From: Acidobacteriota bacterium
Lineage (GTDB): Bacteria; Acidobacteriota; Holophagae; Acanthopleuribacterales; Acanthopleuribacteraceae
Length of the DNA stretch: 64,000 nucleotides
Reading direction: 5' to 3'
Assembly: GCA_030066195.1 (NCBI GenBank)
Contig: JASJCB010000003.1
Span: 44,620-108,619, forward strand
Of this stretch, positions 33,079 through 41,528 are shown piece by piece. Under the pieces are notes generated by a model, which did not search any database, had not been told where the DNA came from, and saw only the letters and a program-made list of their open reading frames with translations. The position numbers and the translations under genes were made by a program. Position 1 is the first letter of the stretch; each line of letters begins with the position of its first letter.

Positions 33079-33681
33079 ATGAAGTATTCAAGCTATATCG
33101 AAGCACTTGAAGATAACCAGCTATATGCCGCGGGAACCATTCCAACAGTAGCCAACCCTACAAAGCGGCGACGAATGCGAATAGCTTTTATCAATATTCA
33201 GAAAAAAGCCGGATTTCCGGCCGGTGGGGACGGGGTTTTGATTATTCCCGGCCAAGGGCCGTTACCGGGTTGGTTTGGTTGGCGATGGAAAGCCGCCCTT
33301 TTGGGCGTTAGGAAGACAATTTCGAAAAAGAAACCCTCAAAAAACACGGGCATGAAATATGCGCAATATATTGAAGCCCTTGAAGATAACCGGCTATATG
33401 CCGCGGGAACCATTCCAACGGTAACCAACCCTATAGAGCGGCGACGAATGCGAATAGCTTTTATCCATTTTCGGAAATCTCGCGGATTTCCAGATAGGGG
33501 GGACGGGTTTTTGACTATTCCCGGTCAAGCACCGTTTCCGGGTTGGTTTGGGTGGCGATGGAAAGCCGCTCTTTTGTTGGGAAGAAAGAAGCCTTCCCGA
33601 GAATTGAAAAGCGAAAAGGCAGATAATGCGCGAAAGAACGGCTTGCCGGATTCGAGTAACCACGGCGTTTCCAAAGCTTGA
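33079..33681 (+). CDS. Internally duplicated basic protein, unknown
   Basis: The 200-residue product consists of two near-identical halves. Residues 1-91 and 92-~180 both run MKYxxYIEALEDNxLYAAGTIPTV, NPxxRRRMRIAFI, GFPxxGDGxLxIPGQ, PGWFGWRWKAALL. The second half starts at its own ATG (33352), so the gene arose by tandem duplication of a 273 bp unit that kept its start codon. It is rich in Arg, Lys, Trp and Pro, has no signal peptide or membrane helix, and matches no family I know. There is no visible ribosome site before 33079, and a terminator-like hairpin ends just before it, so expression is uncertain. The half at 33352 might be made alone. Confidence 0.6.
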   Translation: MKYSSYIEALEDNQLYAAGTIPTVANPTKRRRMRIAFINIQKKAGFPAGGDGVLIIPGQGPLPGWFGWRWKAALLGVRKTISKKKPSKNTGMKYAQYIEALEDNRLYAAGTIPTVTNPIERRRMRIAFIHFRKSRGFPDRGDGFLTIPGQAPFPGWFGWRWKAALLLGRKKPSRELKSEKADNARKNGLPDSSNHGVSKA

Positions 33682-33795
33682 GAATCGAAGGAAAACCTGG
33701 TCTTGGGTGAGCACCATGTCATTATATTGCTTTCACCACTTGCAACGCATGCGGCAATACCCCGGCTGATGTGACCATGGGCGTATCCAGCTAAT

Positions 33796-34220
33796 CAAGT
33801 CGACCGGGCGAGACCCTTCTTTTAAAACTAAAATCTTTTTTATCAAATATTTAAGTAGGTTTAATTCACCATGGCTTTGTCATTGTCGGCGGGCCAAGTA
33901 CGCCGCTTTCCATGTGAAAGGAAGGCAGTCGACCGGGCGAGACCCTTCCTTTCACCCTGAAATGATCGTTCGATACCGGTCAAGCCGGTTCATTTCACCA
34001 TGGTTTTGTCATTGCCGGCCCGGCGAGTAAGATGCTTTCCATGTGAAAGGAAGGTAGTCGCCCGGGCGAGACCCTTCCTCTCACCCTAAAATGGTAGTTC
34101 AATACCGGTTAAGTGGGTTCCATTCACCATGGTTTTGTCATTGCCGGCCCGGCGAGTAAGGTCCTTTCCATGTGAAGGGAAGGCAGTCGCCCGGGCGAGA
34201 CCCTTCCTCACACCCTAAAA
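33796..34220. repeat. Tandem array with exact 129 bp period and hairpin core
   Basis: The motif AGTCG(A/C)CCGGGCGAGACCC occurs at 33798, 33927, 34056 and 34185, each exactly 129 bp apart; the flanking sequence, including TTTGTCATTG and CCGGC, is shared too. In each of the last three units the motif is bracketed by inverted arms: GTGAAAGGAAGG (33914-33925) and CCTTCCTTTCAC (33944-33955) pair perfectly. The next two copies have diverged arms (34043-34084, 34172-34213). The centre TCGCCCGGGCGA is itself a perfect palindrome in the last two units. The first unit is the most diverged. The unit contains stop codons, so it is not coding. Confidence 0.85.
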
Positions 34221-34807
34221 CATTGGTTCTCGGACGGTTGGCCGGGCCGGCTCGGCGGTGGTTTTGACGCGAACGACTTGCCCCGATGCAGCGGATCGGG
34301 TCTGACAAAAGATTCCTGACAATCTCACTTCTTCTGATTGCCCTGAATCCGGAAAGCAGGAACCTGTCGAGAAATAAGGGACCGGGCGGAAGACCGGGCT
34401 CAAACACTTTTTACCCAAACCATAGGATCCCGCTGGATCCTTGCAGCAGCCGGGCCAACCAGGGTTGCCCGGTCCCAACCTGGATACCCCTGACCATAAC
34501 GCGAACCTCTCCATCAGGCGGAGAAACCTCGCGGCACAGCGAGCCGTTGAAACGCGGAGTCGTTTCCAAGCATGGGTTCGGTCACCTTTAGACTACCGGA
34601 AAACCTGGAGAATGTAAAAGCAATTTCGAAGACATGCTCAAGTTAATCGAGGAAGAAAGTTTAGTAGTGGTCATCTCTGAAATAAAGCCGCATCAGCCAA
34701 CTTTGCGACCGGGTTACCGGAGTATTCCTTTGGAAAAATCAGCAATATGAGTGGCAATACCGGCGCCTCCTGATCGATTGCTCATGGTCTTCTCATCGAA
34801 CTTGTTT

Positions 34808-34836
34808 TTGCTTTTTTCAAGAAAAAGAACTATTAT
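34808..34836 (+). promoter_or_regulatory. Candidate promoter for the ferritin-like/LodA/LodB operon
   Basis: TTGCTT (34808-34813) and TATTAT (34831-34836) are separated by 17 bp, a good sigma-70-type spacing and -10 box with a weak -35. It lies about 125 bp before the ATG at 34963. Confidence 0.4.
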
Positions 34837-34962
34837 TCAGGTGTATTAGTTCCAACCGATCACAATTCAAATGTCGCTGGGGAATATTTCACGCCTTCCG
34901 CCGGAGTGTATCCGCACACGGCCTCGCCTCAACCGTATCTTCGCGATTTTAAAGGAAGGATT

Positions 34963-35961
34963 ATGGCCGATCAAAAGTGTTTTCCGCCCGTTTGGCATCT
35001 TAAACATTTAAGGACCCACCTCGAAAACGCCGTAGGCTTGGAATTTTGGACCATTCCGTACTACATGACCACCATGTACAGCATCAGAAACCCCGCCTCC
35101 GAAGCCTTCCAACTGATTCGTAGCGTGGTCTACCAGGAAATGCTGCATATGGAACTGGCCGCCAATTTGTTCAACGCCTATTGCAAGAAGGAATTCCGGT
35201 TCCTGAAACGGTTCCTCCAATACAAAAAGATTCCCGTACTGGATTTCAAAATCGATACCCCCAACCCCCTCAAGAAGTTTCCCAAAGCCACCGCCGAATT
35301 GGGCCCCCTGGACCTGGCCCGCATCGACACCATGTGCCTTATCGAATACCCGGAATGGCTCACGGAACGCACTCCCCGCTTGGAAGAAGACATCAACAAA
35401 TACGGCTCTATTGCCGAGTTCTACCAGGCTTTGGAATTCGGCATGACGGAACTGGTCGCTCACCTGAAGGGCGGCCGCAACCAGTTGGATGTCTTCCGAA
35501 ACTTCTACCAGGATTTCAAGCATCCGATTATAACCAAAGACGGCAAGGAGGGCTTGAAGCAAGCCTGCAACCTGGTATGGGCCATCACTGATCAGGGTGA
35601 GGGCCAGACCATGGGCGACAAGGAGATTCCGGCCAAATACCGGAATACGGCCGATGACCCCGAACCCTCCTGGTCTCACTATCGCAAGTTCCTCAAGGTT
35701 CGCCGGGACCTGCTGCGAGATGCCGAGGAGGTGCCCGGCCTGGAAACCTACAGCGGCACTGCCGTTCCCGAAAAAGGCTCTCCCGGCCACGAGGCGCAAA
35801 AGCAACTGATCGGCAACTTCAAAAAATTCCTCGCCATGCTGGAGGACATGATCAATACCGGTCAACCTCCCGGAAACTTCGGGTCCCTGATGCCTACCAT
35901 CGGCGCGAACATCCTGTCTTGTTGGCAAAACGGCGCCATTCCCAAGTTCTACCAGGACTGA
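34963..35961 (+). CDS. Ferritin-like (VioB/RebD-type iminophenyl-pyruvate dimer synthase domain) protein
   Basis: The 332-residue product matches the ferritin-like domain found in VioB and RebD. The N-terminus has Glu27 in GLEFW, then the ExxH pair Glu59/His62 (YQEMLHMELA). Later come AITDQGEGQ and SHYRKFLKV, the pattern that supplies the remaining metal ligands and QGEG/SHY signature of this family. In VioB this domain belongs to the enzyme that couples imine products of an amino acid oxidase. Here it precedes a LodA-like oxidase by 44 bp in one operon, so it may process the oxidase product or help cofactor chemistry, which is inference. The start at 34963 is chosen because AAGGAAGG precedes it; an upstream in-frame ATG lacks a ribosome site. 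Confidence 0.82.
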   Translation: MADQKCFPPVWHLKHLRTHLENAVGLEFWTIPYYMTTMYSIRNPASEAFQLIRSVVYQEMLHMELAANLFNAYCKKEFRFLKRFLQYKKIPVLDFKIDTPNPLKKFPKATAELGPLDLARIDTMCLIEYPEWLTERTPRLEEDINKYGSIAEFYQALEFGMTELVAHLKGGRNQLDVFRNFYQDFKHPIITKDGKEGLKQACNLVWAITDQGEGQTMGDKEIPAKYRNTADDPEPSWSHYRKFLKVRRDLLRDAEEVPGLETYSGTAVPEKGSPGHEAQKQLIGNFKKFLAMLEDMINTGQPPGNFGSLMPTIGANILSCWQNGAIPKFYQD

Positions 35962-36005
35962 ACCCCGGCAGCGATACCAACAGCATGTGACAAGGAGCTA
36001 AGTTT

Positions 36006-38012
36006 ATGAGTAAGCATATTTTTCGGGTTCATCCCGCCATCGGCGTCTCCCGCGTGGGCAACAGCGAAGAATTCTACATCGGTCCCGAAACCCCTGCCGG
36101 CATGCCCCTGAAAGGACCCGGCAAGACCACCGGCGGCTTGCCTATCAAACCGGGCACTGAGGGCGAGCCCATTAACTCCGACGATATTCGCGATCGATTG
36201 GGGGCTCTGAAGCGCCAGGCAGCTCGATTCAAGATTTATGAGTATCCCAAATCGAAGCAGCCGGAAACCTGGCCCACGGGCGAGGGCAAGGAAATCAAGG
36301 TCGGCTCCAAAATTGACGGCAAGAAGGTCACCGATATCATCTGGACCGTTCACCTGGCCAATAAAAAGGCCAACAACTATGTGACCGAAAACGGGAATCT
36401 CAAGGACGATGAACTGCTCATCGACGGTTACGAGCAGGGCGCTCTGCCGCCCATCCGCAACCCGCAAGCCGGCGACAACCTGGACAACGCCGCTCGTATC
36501 AAGAAGCTGGTTATCGATCCCGGTCCCCGCGCCGTTCAAGGCTGCAATGCCGAACCGGTGCGCTTCGACGTAAAAACCGTCGCCTCCTTCGAACAGAACG
36601 GCGCCGTGGCTACCAATATCTACTACCCCAAAACCTTTCCCGACGACAGCTTTCAACGCCTGTATACCCCCGCCGGCAACATCGACACCCTGGGCCAACT
36701 GCAAACCGACGAGCACGGCCGGCTGTTGGTCGTCGGCGGTTACGGTCGCGGCTGCTCCTGGCTGAACGGCGACGAACCCACGCCCATACAGGGTCCCGTC
36801 GACAACGACGGCTGGTTCGACGACACCGGCGACGGCCCCGTCTATGCCGTCATCGTTCTGGAAAACGGCGAAACCGTGGAAGTGGAGGGCGCCTGGGTCA
36901 TCTGCACCGATCCAAGCTATGCCCCGCAAACCCTGAACGTGGTCTCCCTGTGGGACGATATCTACGACACCTGGTTGCGCAAGCTGGAACTGAACCTCGA
37001 TGTATACAAAGGCAAATTCAGGGATAAATACAAGCCCGACTTTCATCACCAGATCTACCCCATCTTCCGCGCGGCCTCATTACAGATGTGGAATACCAAC
37101 CTTCCTGACCTGGCTTTACGGGCGCACGAGGCCGTCGGCGATATCGGTCCCGACGACAAACCGAGCGAAACCATTCTGGGCGGCCTGGGTTTCATTCGCA
37201 ATCCCAACAAATCCAAGGAGAGCAACGTGGGCCCACCGCTGATGCCGCTTTCGTTGGGCGATAACGGCCGCGCCTTCCTTTCGCCCAGCCTCACCCAGTA
37301 TTTTTTCTTGCAACAGTGGGACCGTGGACACTTCCACAAGAAGGACGGCTTGAAACTGGGACCCGGTGAGGCGTTGGACCGCGCCGTGTTGATGAACTGC
37401 CTGGGCGGCCGCTTCTCACCCGGCATCGACATGACCTTCATCGTACGTCAACCGGGCCTGTATAAAATCAATTGGAACTGCTCCGGCGTGGGCCCGTTCC
37501 GCATCGACGCCAAAAAGATCGACTACGCCGCCATTCAGCCGGGCCAACCGGTGCTCAGTAACGGCTGGGTGCCCCTGCGCCCCGGCAAGGTGGAACCGGG
37601 CGACACCTCCAAATTCATGGCCTTGCCCTGGCACGCCGACTACAACTCCTGCGCGGTACACACAACCGACCCCAACCCGCGCAACAGCACCACCCTCTAT
37701 TGGAGTTGGCCCGCACAACGACCCGTGGCCGTGTATGCCGCCAAGGATGTGCGCAACGGTCAACTGCCCGAGCAACGCTTCTCGGTACGCGGCAAGGGCA
37801 CCGAAACCGATGATCCCGCCACTGAGGGCATCTTTCAGGACTACCTGGAAATGGTGCTTAAGTGGCATCGCATCGGTGTCATCATCCAAGCCACCCAAAT
37901 CGACGACGGCCACGACTATCCTGACGACTTTTATCTGGAAGTAGAAAGTCAGTTGGACGAGCCGCCCGTCAAACCCTGGCCCAATAACAAGTCCCAGGAT
38001 GACCCGGCATGA
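36006..38012 (+). CDS. LodA-like cysteine-tryptophylquinone amino acid oxidase
   Basis: The 668-residue product belongs to the LodA/GoxA family, quinoprotein oxidases that deaminate lysine, glycine or other amino acids and release hydrogen peroxide. It opens with the family motif HPAIGVSRVGNS-EEFYIGPE. The predicted cofactor residues are Cys465 (MNCLGGRFSPGIDM) and Trp542 (ALPWHADYNSC), matching the regions of Cys516 and Trp581 in LodA. There is no signal peptide. AAGGAG precedes the ATG at nine bases. It overlaps the lodB-like gene by four bases, as known lodA/lodB pairs do, since LodB is needed to form the quinone. Substrate cannot be told from sequence. Confidence 0.9.
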   Translation: MSKHIFRVHPAIGVSRVGNSEEFYIGPETPAGMPLKGPGKTTGGLPIKPGTEGEPINSDDIRDRLGALKRQAARFKIYEYPKSKQPETWPTGEGKEIKVGSKIDGKKVTDIIWTVHLANKKANNYVTENGNLKDDELLIDGYEQGALPPIRNPQAGDNLDNAARIKKLVIDPGPRAVQGCNAEPVRFDVKTVASFEQNGAVATNIYYPKTFPDDSFQRLYTPAGNIDTLGQLQTDEHGRLLVVGGYGRGCSWLNGDEPTPIQGPVDNDGWFDDTGDGPVYAVIVLENGETVEVEGAWVICTDPSYAPQTLNVVSLWDDIYDTWLRKLELNLDVYKGKFRDKYKPDFHHQIYPIFRAASLQMWNTNLPDLALRAHEAVGDIGPDDKPSETILGGLGFIRNPNKSKESNVGPPLMPLSLGDNGRAFLSPSLTQYFFLQQWDRGHFHKKDGLKLGPGEALDRAVLMNCLGGRFSPGIDMTFIVRQPGLYKINWNCSGVGPFRIDAKKIDYAAIQPGQPVLSNGWVPLRPGKVEPGDTSKFMALPWHADYNSCAVHTTDPNPRNSTTLYWSWPAQRPVAVYAAKDVRNGQLPEQRFSVRGKGTETDDPATEGIFQDYLEMVLKWHRIGVIIQATQIDDGHDYPDDFYLEVESQLDEPPVKPWPNNKSQDDPA

Positions 38013-39115
38013 CGCCCTCACAAGCCCGGTACGACGTGGTCGTACTGGGCGGCGGGCCGGCGGGGTGTGCCGCCGCGTCGGCCCTGCGCCGTCCGGGCAT
38101 CGGCAACATCCTGGTCGTCGAGGCAGGTCGCTATGACGGCGTGCGCGTGGGCGAAAGCATGCCGCCGGACACGGGCCTGCTGTTAAAGCGGCTGGGTCTG
38201 TGGCGCGCCTTCCGGAAACAACATCACGCGCCGTGCCTGGGCAGCGTTTCCATTTGGGGTTCGGATGAGCCGGGTTACAACGACTTCCTCACGAACCCCC
38301 ATGCCGCCGGTTATCATTTGGATCGTCGGCGGTTTGACAACTTCCTGGCCGATGCCGTCCGCGCACAAGGCATCGAGTTGCTTCGGGAAACCCGCTTTGA
38401 ACGCGCTGACGCCACATCGGCAGGCTACGACCTGAAACTGAGTACGGGCCGGGTCGCGGCCGATTTCGTGATCGATGCAACCGGCGGCGCCTGCCGCTTC
38501 GCCAGATCCCAAGGCGCGCAGAGGTTATTCGACGACCAACTGATTTGCGCCTCCGGTTGGTTCAAGGCGACGTCCGATCGCGGCTTCAACCACCTGACCA
38601 TGCTGGAAGCGGTGTCGGAAGGTTGGTGGTACGGCGCGCGCCTGCCCGACGATATCCTGGTGGTTGCCTTCGCGGGCGATCCCGAAACTTTTCGCCGCTA
38701 CAACCTGCGCGACCTGAACCACTGGCTGGCCTTTCTACTGCAAACCGGACATATCGGCAAAGCCGTTCGGAGTTGCCCGGTTTACGAAAACAGCCCCATG
38801 ATCAAACCGGCGCCCTCCTTCCGGCTGGACCGCGCCGCGAGAAGCAACTGGCTGGCCGTCGGCGACGCCGCCTCTGCCTTCGATCCCATCTCCTCGCAAG
38901 GCATCTACAAGGCGCTGCTGACCGGCCTGGAAGCGGCGGAAGCAATCCAAAACCACCGGCATGGCGACGAAACCGCCTTGGGAACCTACTGCCGAAAGAT
39001 AGAAGACCTGCACCGGGAATACCTGCAAAACCGAGCGTACTTCTACAATATGGAGCAACGCTTCCAAACCCCGTTTTGGACTGCAAGAAGAAAGGTAAAC
39101 CCTGTCGCCGTGTGA
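38009..39115 (+). CDS. LodB-like FAD-dependent quinone-maturation enzyme
   Basis: The 368-residue product is a flavoprotein of the tryptophan-halogenase/LodB type. It has an N-terminal FAD-binding motif (VVVLGGGPAGCAAASAL), the GESMPPDTGLLLKRLGL segment typical of this group, and a second FAD motif (WLAVGDAASAFDPISSQGI). LodB enzymes are required in trans to build the cysteine-tryptophylquinone in LodA, possibly by oxygenating the tryptophan. The ATG overlaps the LodA stop in an ATGA junction. An imperfect hairpin spans its own stop codon. Confidence 0.88.
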   Translation: MTPSQARYDVVVLGGGPAGCAAASALRRPGIGNILVVEAGRYDGVRVGESMPPDTGLLLKRLGLWRAFRKQHHAPCLGSVSIWGSDEPGYNDFLTNPHAAGYHLDRRRFDNFLADAVRAQGIELLRETRFERADATSAGYDLKLSTGRVAADFVIDATGGACRFARSQGAQRLFDDQLICASGWFKATSDRGFNHLTMLEAVSEGWWYGARLPDDILVVAFAGDPETFRRYNLRDLNHWLAFLLQTGHIGKAVRSCPVYENSPMIKPAPSFRLDRAARSNWLAVGDAASAFDPISSQGIYKALLTGLEAAEAIQNHRHGDETALGTYCRKIEDLHREYLQNRAYFYNMEQRFQTPFWTARRKVNPVAV

Positions 39116-39125
39116 CAGGCTTTAC
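39095..39125 (+). terminator. Hairpin spanning the end of the lodB-like gene
   Basis: GTAAACCCTGTC and GACAGGCTTTAC pair over 12 bp with a single C-C mismatch and a seven-base loop that contains the end of the coding region. There is no T-tract, so it is a weak terminator or RNA-stability element. Confidence 0.4.
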
Positions 39126-39184
39126 CCCCGGCAATGATCATGTCCCGGGCGACGCGTCCTCCGCCGCCCGTGCCATGAACCGCA

Positions 39185-39811
39185 TCAGTATTTCTTCTTT
39201 TTCTTCAGTTTGTCCTTGAAGATCTTTTCGAACTTGTAGATCTTGGGGGCGATCACCGCGCGGCAGTAACCCGCGTTGGGGTTCAGGCGATAGTACTCCT
39301 GGTGCTCCACCTCGGCCTTGTAGAAGGCGGAATAGGCCGTGATCTCGGTGACGATGGGGTTTTTCCAGATGCCCGCTTTGTCCAGTTCGGCCATGTACTT
39401 CTCGGCTTGTTGCCGCTGTTCTTCGTTATGGTAGAAGACCACCGACCGGTACTGGGGGCCCACATCGGCGCCCTGGCGGTTCAGCGTGGTCGGGTCGTGC
39501 GTCTTCCAAAATACTTCCAACAGTTCGGCATAGGTGATGACGTCGGGATCGTAAGTGATCTGGATGACTTCCGCGTGACGGGTGCGGCCGGTGGATACTT
39601 TCTTGTAATTGGCAGTGCCTTTGGCGCCGCCGGAATAACCGGAAACAGCTTCGTCCACCCCCTCCAGGCGATCGAAAACGGCTTCCGTACACCAGAAACA
39701 ACCGTTGCCGAAAGTGGCCAGGGCTTTGCCGGCGGGCGGCTCGCCCGAGAATAGGTACGTACCGGCGGTTGAGAGAATCAGGAACACCGCAATACGGTGG
39801 ATGGTTTTCAT
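39185..39811 (-). CDS. msrA: Exported peptide-methionine (S)-S-oxide reductase MsrA
   Basis: The 208-residue product has a signal peptide or N-terminal anchor (MKTIHRIAVFLILSTAGTYL) followed by an MsrA domain. The catalytic motif GCFWC (Cys38, Cys41) and the GVxxxxSGYSGG and RHAEVIQITYDP segments are present. It reduces methionine-S-sulfoxide, here in the envelope or periplasm. It converges on the LodA operon, whose oxidase would generate peroxide that oxidises methionine; this functional link is inference. The start is set at MKTI with GGGAGG upstream; a longer in-frame extension is unlikely. Confidence 0.93.
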   Translation of the reverse strand: MKTIHRIAVFLILSTAGTYLFSGEPPAGKALATFGNGCFWCTEAVFDRLEGVDEAVSGYSGGAKGTANYKKVSTGRTRHAEVIQITYDPDVITYAELLEVFWKTHDPTTLNRQGADVGPQYRSVVFYHNEEQRQQAEKYMAELDKAGIWKNPIVTEITAYSAFYKAEVEHQEYYRLNPNAGYCRAVIAPKIYKFEKIFKDKLKKKKKY

Positions 39812-40020
39812 GGCAGCCTCCCAGGCAGTGTAATACCCGGAATCTCCGGGCATGTAGTGCAGACACGAATCATGCGGAAAAAATTCCGGGAAGGCGGCAC
39901 GTGGTGACCATTGTAACAAAACCCGCGCCGCTTCGGGCGGCGTTTGTTATTTGACACGCGGCTTGCAAACTTCAATAATGAACAGGCTTCTGGTGTATTC
40001 ATTTATGGAGAGGTTCCCCC

Positions 40021-41451
40021 ATGCCTGACTGGTTTTCTATTTTGCCGCCGTTTCTTGCCATTGCTCTTGCCGTTTGGAAGCGGGAGGTCATATCCGCGCT
40101 TTTGACAGGCATCTGGGTTTCGGAAGTTCTGATCGTTGCCGACGGCGCCAATCTCACCCTGCCCTCTGTCGCCGCCGAACAGCCCTTACTCATCTTTCCC
40201 CTTTACCTGTTGGAACTCGCCGGGCTCGGTTTTGTGGAAACCTTCAATCGCATCGTCGCCGTCTTCGGCGGTCAGGGCAATACGCGCGTACTGGTGTTCG
40301 GCCTGCTGGTGGGCGCTTTGTTGGAGTTGATGCGTGTCTCCGGCGGCGTTTCCGCGCTGGTGAAAAAACTTTCCGGGGCCGGTCTGACCAAAAGCAAGCG
40401 CCAAGTGGGCGTGTTGGCGAGCCTGATCGGCGTTATCATCTTTATGGAGACCTCGTTGAGTGTCCTCTCAGCCGGTGTCGTCTCGCAGAAGCTTTTCGAC
40501 CGTTTCAAAATGAGTCGCGCCCGCCTGGCCTACATCGTGGATTCCACCTGTGCGCCCATCAGCGTGTTATTTCTGTTCGTCAATGCCTGGGGTCCCTACG
40601 TGGAGGGTTTAATCGGCGGTTATGACCTGAAACCCACACAAACCATATTGCAAAGCGTGGTTTTCAATTTCTATGCCCTGATCACCGTACTGATCGTCTG
40701 GTACACGGCCGTTTCCACCAAGGTGTACGGACCCATGCGCAAATCCGAGGAAGAGGGCAGGTCGGTAGTCACCGAAACCGAATCGGAGACGCCCACCCGT
40801 GCCCGCTACATGCTGCTGCCGCTGCTCACCCTGATCTTCGGCATGATCTTCTTTATGTTCTATACCGGCGGCTGGGTCTTCCGGGAAGGTTCCGGCTCTA
40901 CTTCCATCCTGCTGGCCACCGCGGTCGCGACTCTGGTCGCCATTGCGCTGCTGGCCGTGGATCGGGTTTTCAGCCTGCCGCGCATGACCGAGGTCAGTTT
41001 TCAGGGCATGAGCCGCTTGCTGCCCGTGGTGACCGTTATGTTGTTATCGTTCGCCATCGGCGCCAGTTGTCGCGCCCTGGGAACCGGTCCCTTCGTCTCC
41101 GGCGCCGTCGGTCCCTTCCTGGCTCCGGTCCTGGTTGCGCCCTTGTTGTTTATCAGCGCCGGCGTGATCGCCTTTACCACGGGGACATCCTGGGGCACCT
41201 TCGCCATCCTGGTGCCCGTGGGGATTCCGCTCGGCTTGGACCTGGGGATTCCCCCGGCTTTTGTGCTCAGCGCGATCCTGGGCGGCGGCGTCTTCGGCGA
41301 TCACTGTTCCCCCATTTCCGATACCACCATCATCTCGTCACTGGCCAGCGGTTGCGATCACCTGGAGCATGTGCGCACGCAAATGCCCTACGCGGTGGTC
41401 GGGGGCATTGCCGCTATCGTTTTGTACATGGTGGTCTTTCCCTTCATTTAA
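40021..41451 (+). CDS. NhaC-family Na+/H+ antiporter
   Basis: The 476-residue product is a polytopic inner-membrane protein with about 11-12 helices and belongs to the NhaC antiporter family. The conserved segments TSWGTFAILVPVGIPL and GGGVFGDHCSPISDTTIISS are both present. It would exchange sodium for protons, or possibly carry an organic solute as some relatives do. GAGAGG precedes the ATG at eight bases. It stands alone, with an inverted repeat after the stop. Confidence 0.9.
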   Translation: MPDWFSILPPFLAIALAVWKREVISALLTGIWVSEVLIVADGANLTLPSVAAEQPLLIFPLYLLELAGLGFVETFNRIVAVFGGQGNTRVLVFGLLVGALLELMRVSGGVSALVKKLSGAGLTKSKRQVGVLASLIGVIIFMETSLSVLSAGVVSQKLFDRFKMSRARLAYIVDSTCAPISVLFLFVNAWGPYVEGLIGGYDLKPTQTILQSVVFNFYALITVLIVWYTAVSTKVYGPMRKSEEEGRSVVTETESETPTRARYMLLPLLTLIFGMIFFMFYTGGWVFREGSGSTSILLATAVATLVAIALLAVDRVFSLPRMTEVSFQGMSRLLPVVTVMLLSFAIGASCRALGTGPFVSGAVGPFLAPVLVAPLLFISAGVIAFTTGTSWGTFAILVPVGIPLGLDLGIPPAFVLSAILGGGVFGDHCSPISDTTIISSLASGCDHLEHVRTQMPYAVVGGIAAIVLYMVVFPFI

Positions 41452-41474
41452 GACGCGACGAAACCAAAAGAAAA

Positions 41475-41510
41475 CGGCGAAAGAAACGACTGGCGCCGTC
41501 CCTTTCGCCG
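41475..41510. terminator. Inverted repeat between convergent genes
   Basis: CGGCGAAAG and CTTTCGCCG form a 9 bp stem around an 18-base spacer with a GGCGCC centre. It lies between the convergent antiporter gene and the gene at 41529-42077. There is no T-tract, so termination is only suspected. Confidence 0.4.
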
Positions 41511-41528
41511 CGGGGGAGAAAGCGAAAA

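Larger units (their letters stand above)
33682..34962. other. Gene-free accessory stretch with repeats
   Basis: No credible gene is present over nearly 1.3 kb. It holds the 129 bp-period repeat array (33796-34220), a hairpin near 34449-34472 (CCGGGCCAAC with GTTGCCCGG, one bulge) and, at its end, a promoter candidate for the ferritin-like/LodA operon. Short open frames here have no ribosome sites and lack codon bias. Confidence 0.55.

Noticed and set aside
32795..33082. A 95-codon forward open frame with cysteines
   Set aside because: It runs through the 22 bp repeats and the terminator hairpin, has no ribosome site, and lacks a recognisable pattern.
33796..34220. CRISPR array
   Set aside because: The units are 129 bp with no short unique spacers, the whole unit repeats rather than only a 25-40 bp part, and no cas gene is present.
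33796..34220. Integron attC sites
   Set aside because: No integrase is present, the units do not flank gene cassettes, and no attC core pairs were seen.
34286..34591. Short open frames in the 34.2-34.6 kb region
   Set aside because: They have no ribosome site, unlike codon use, and overlap hairpins; no homology pattern is visible.
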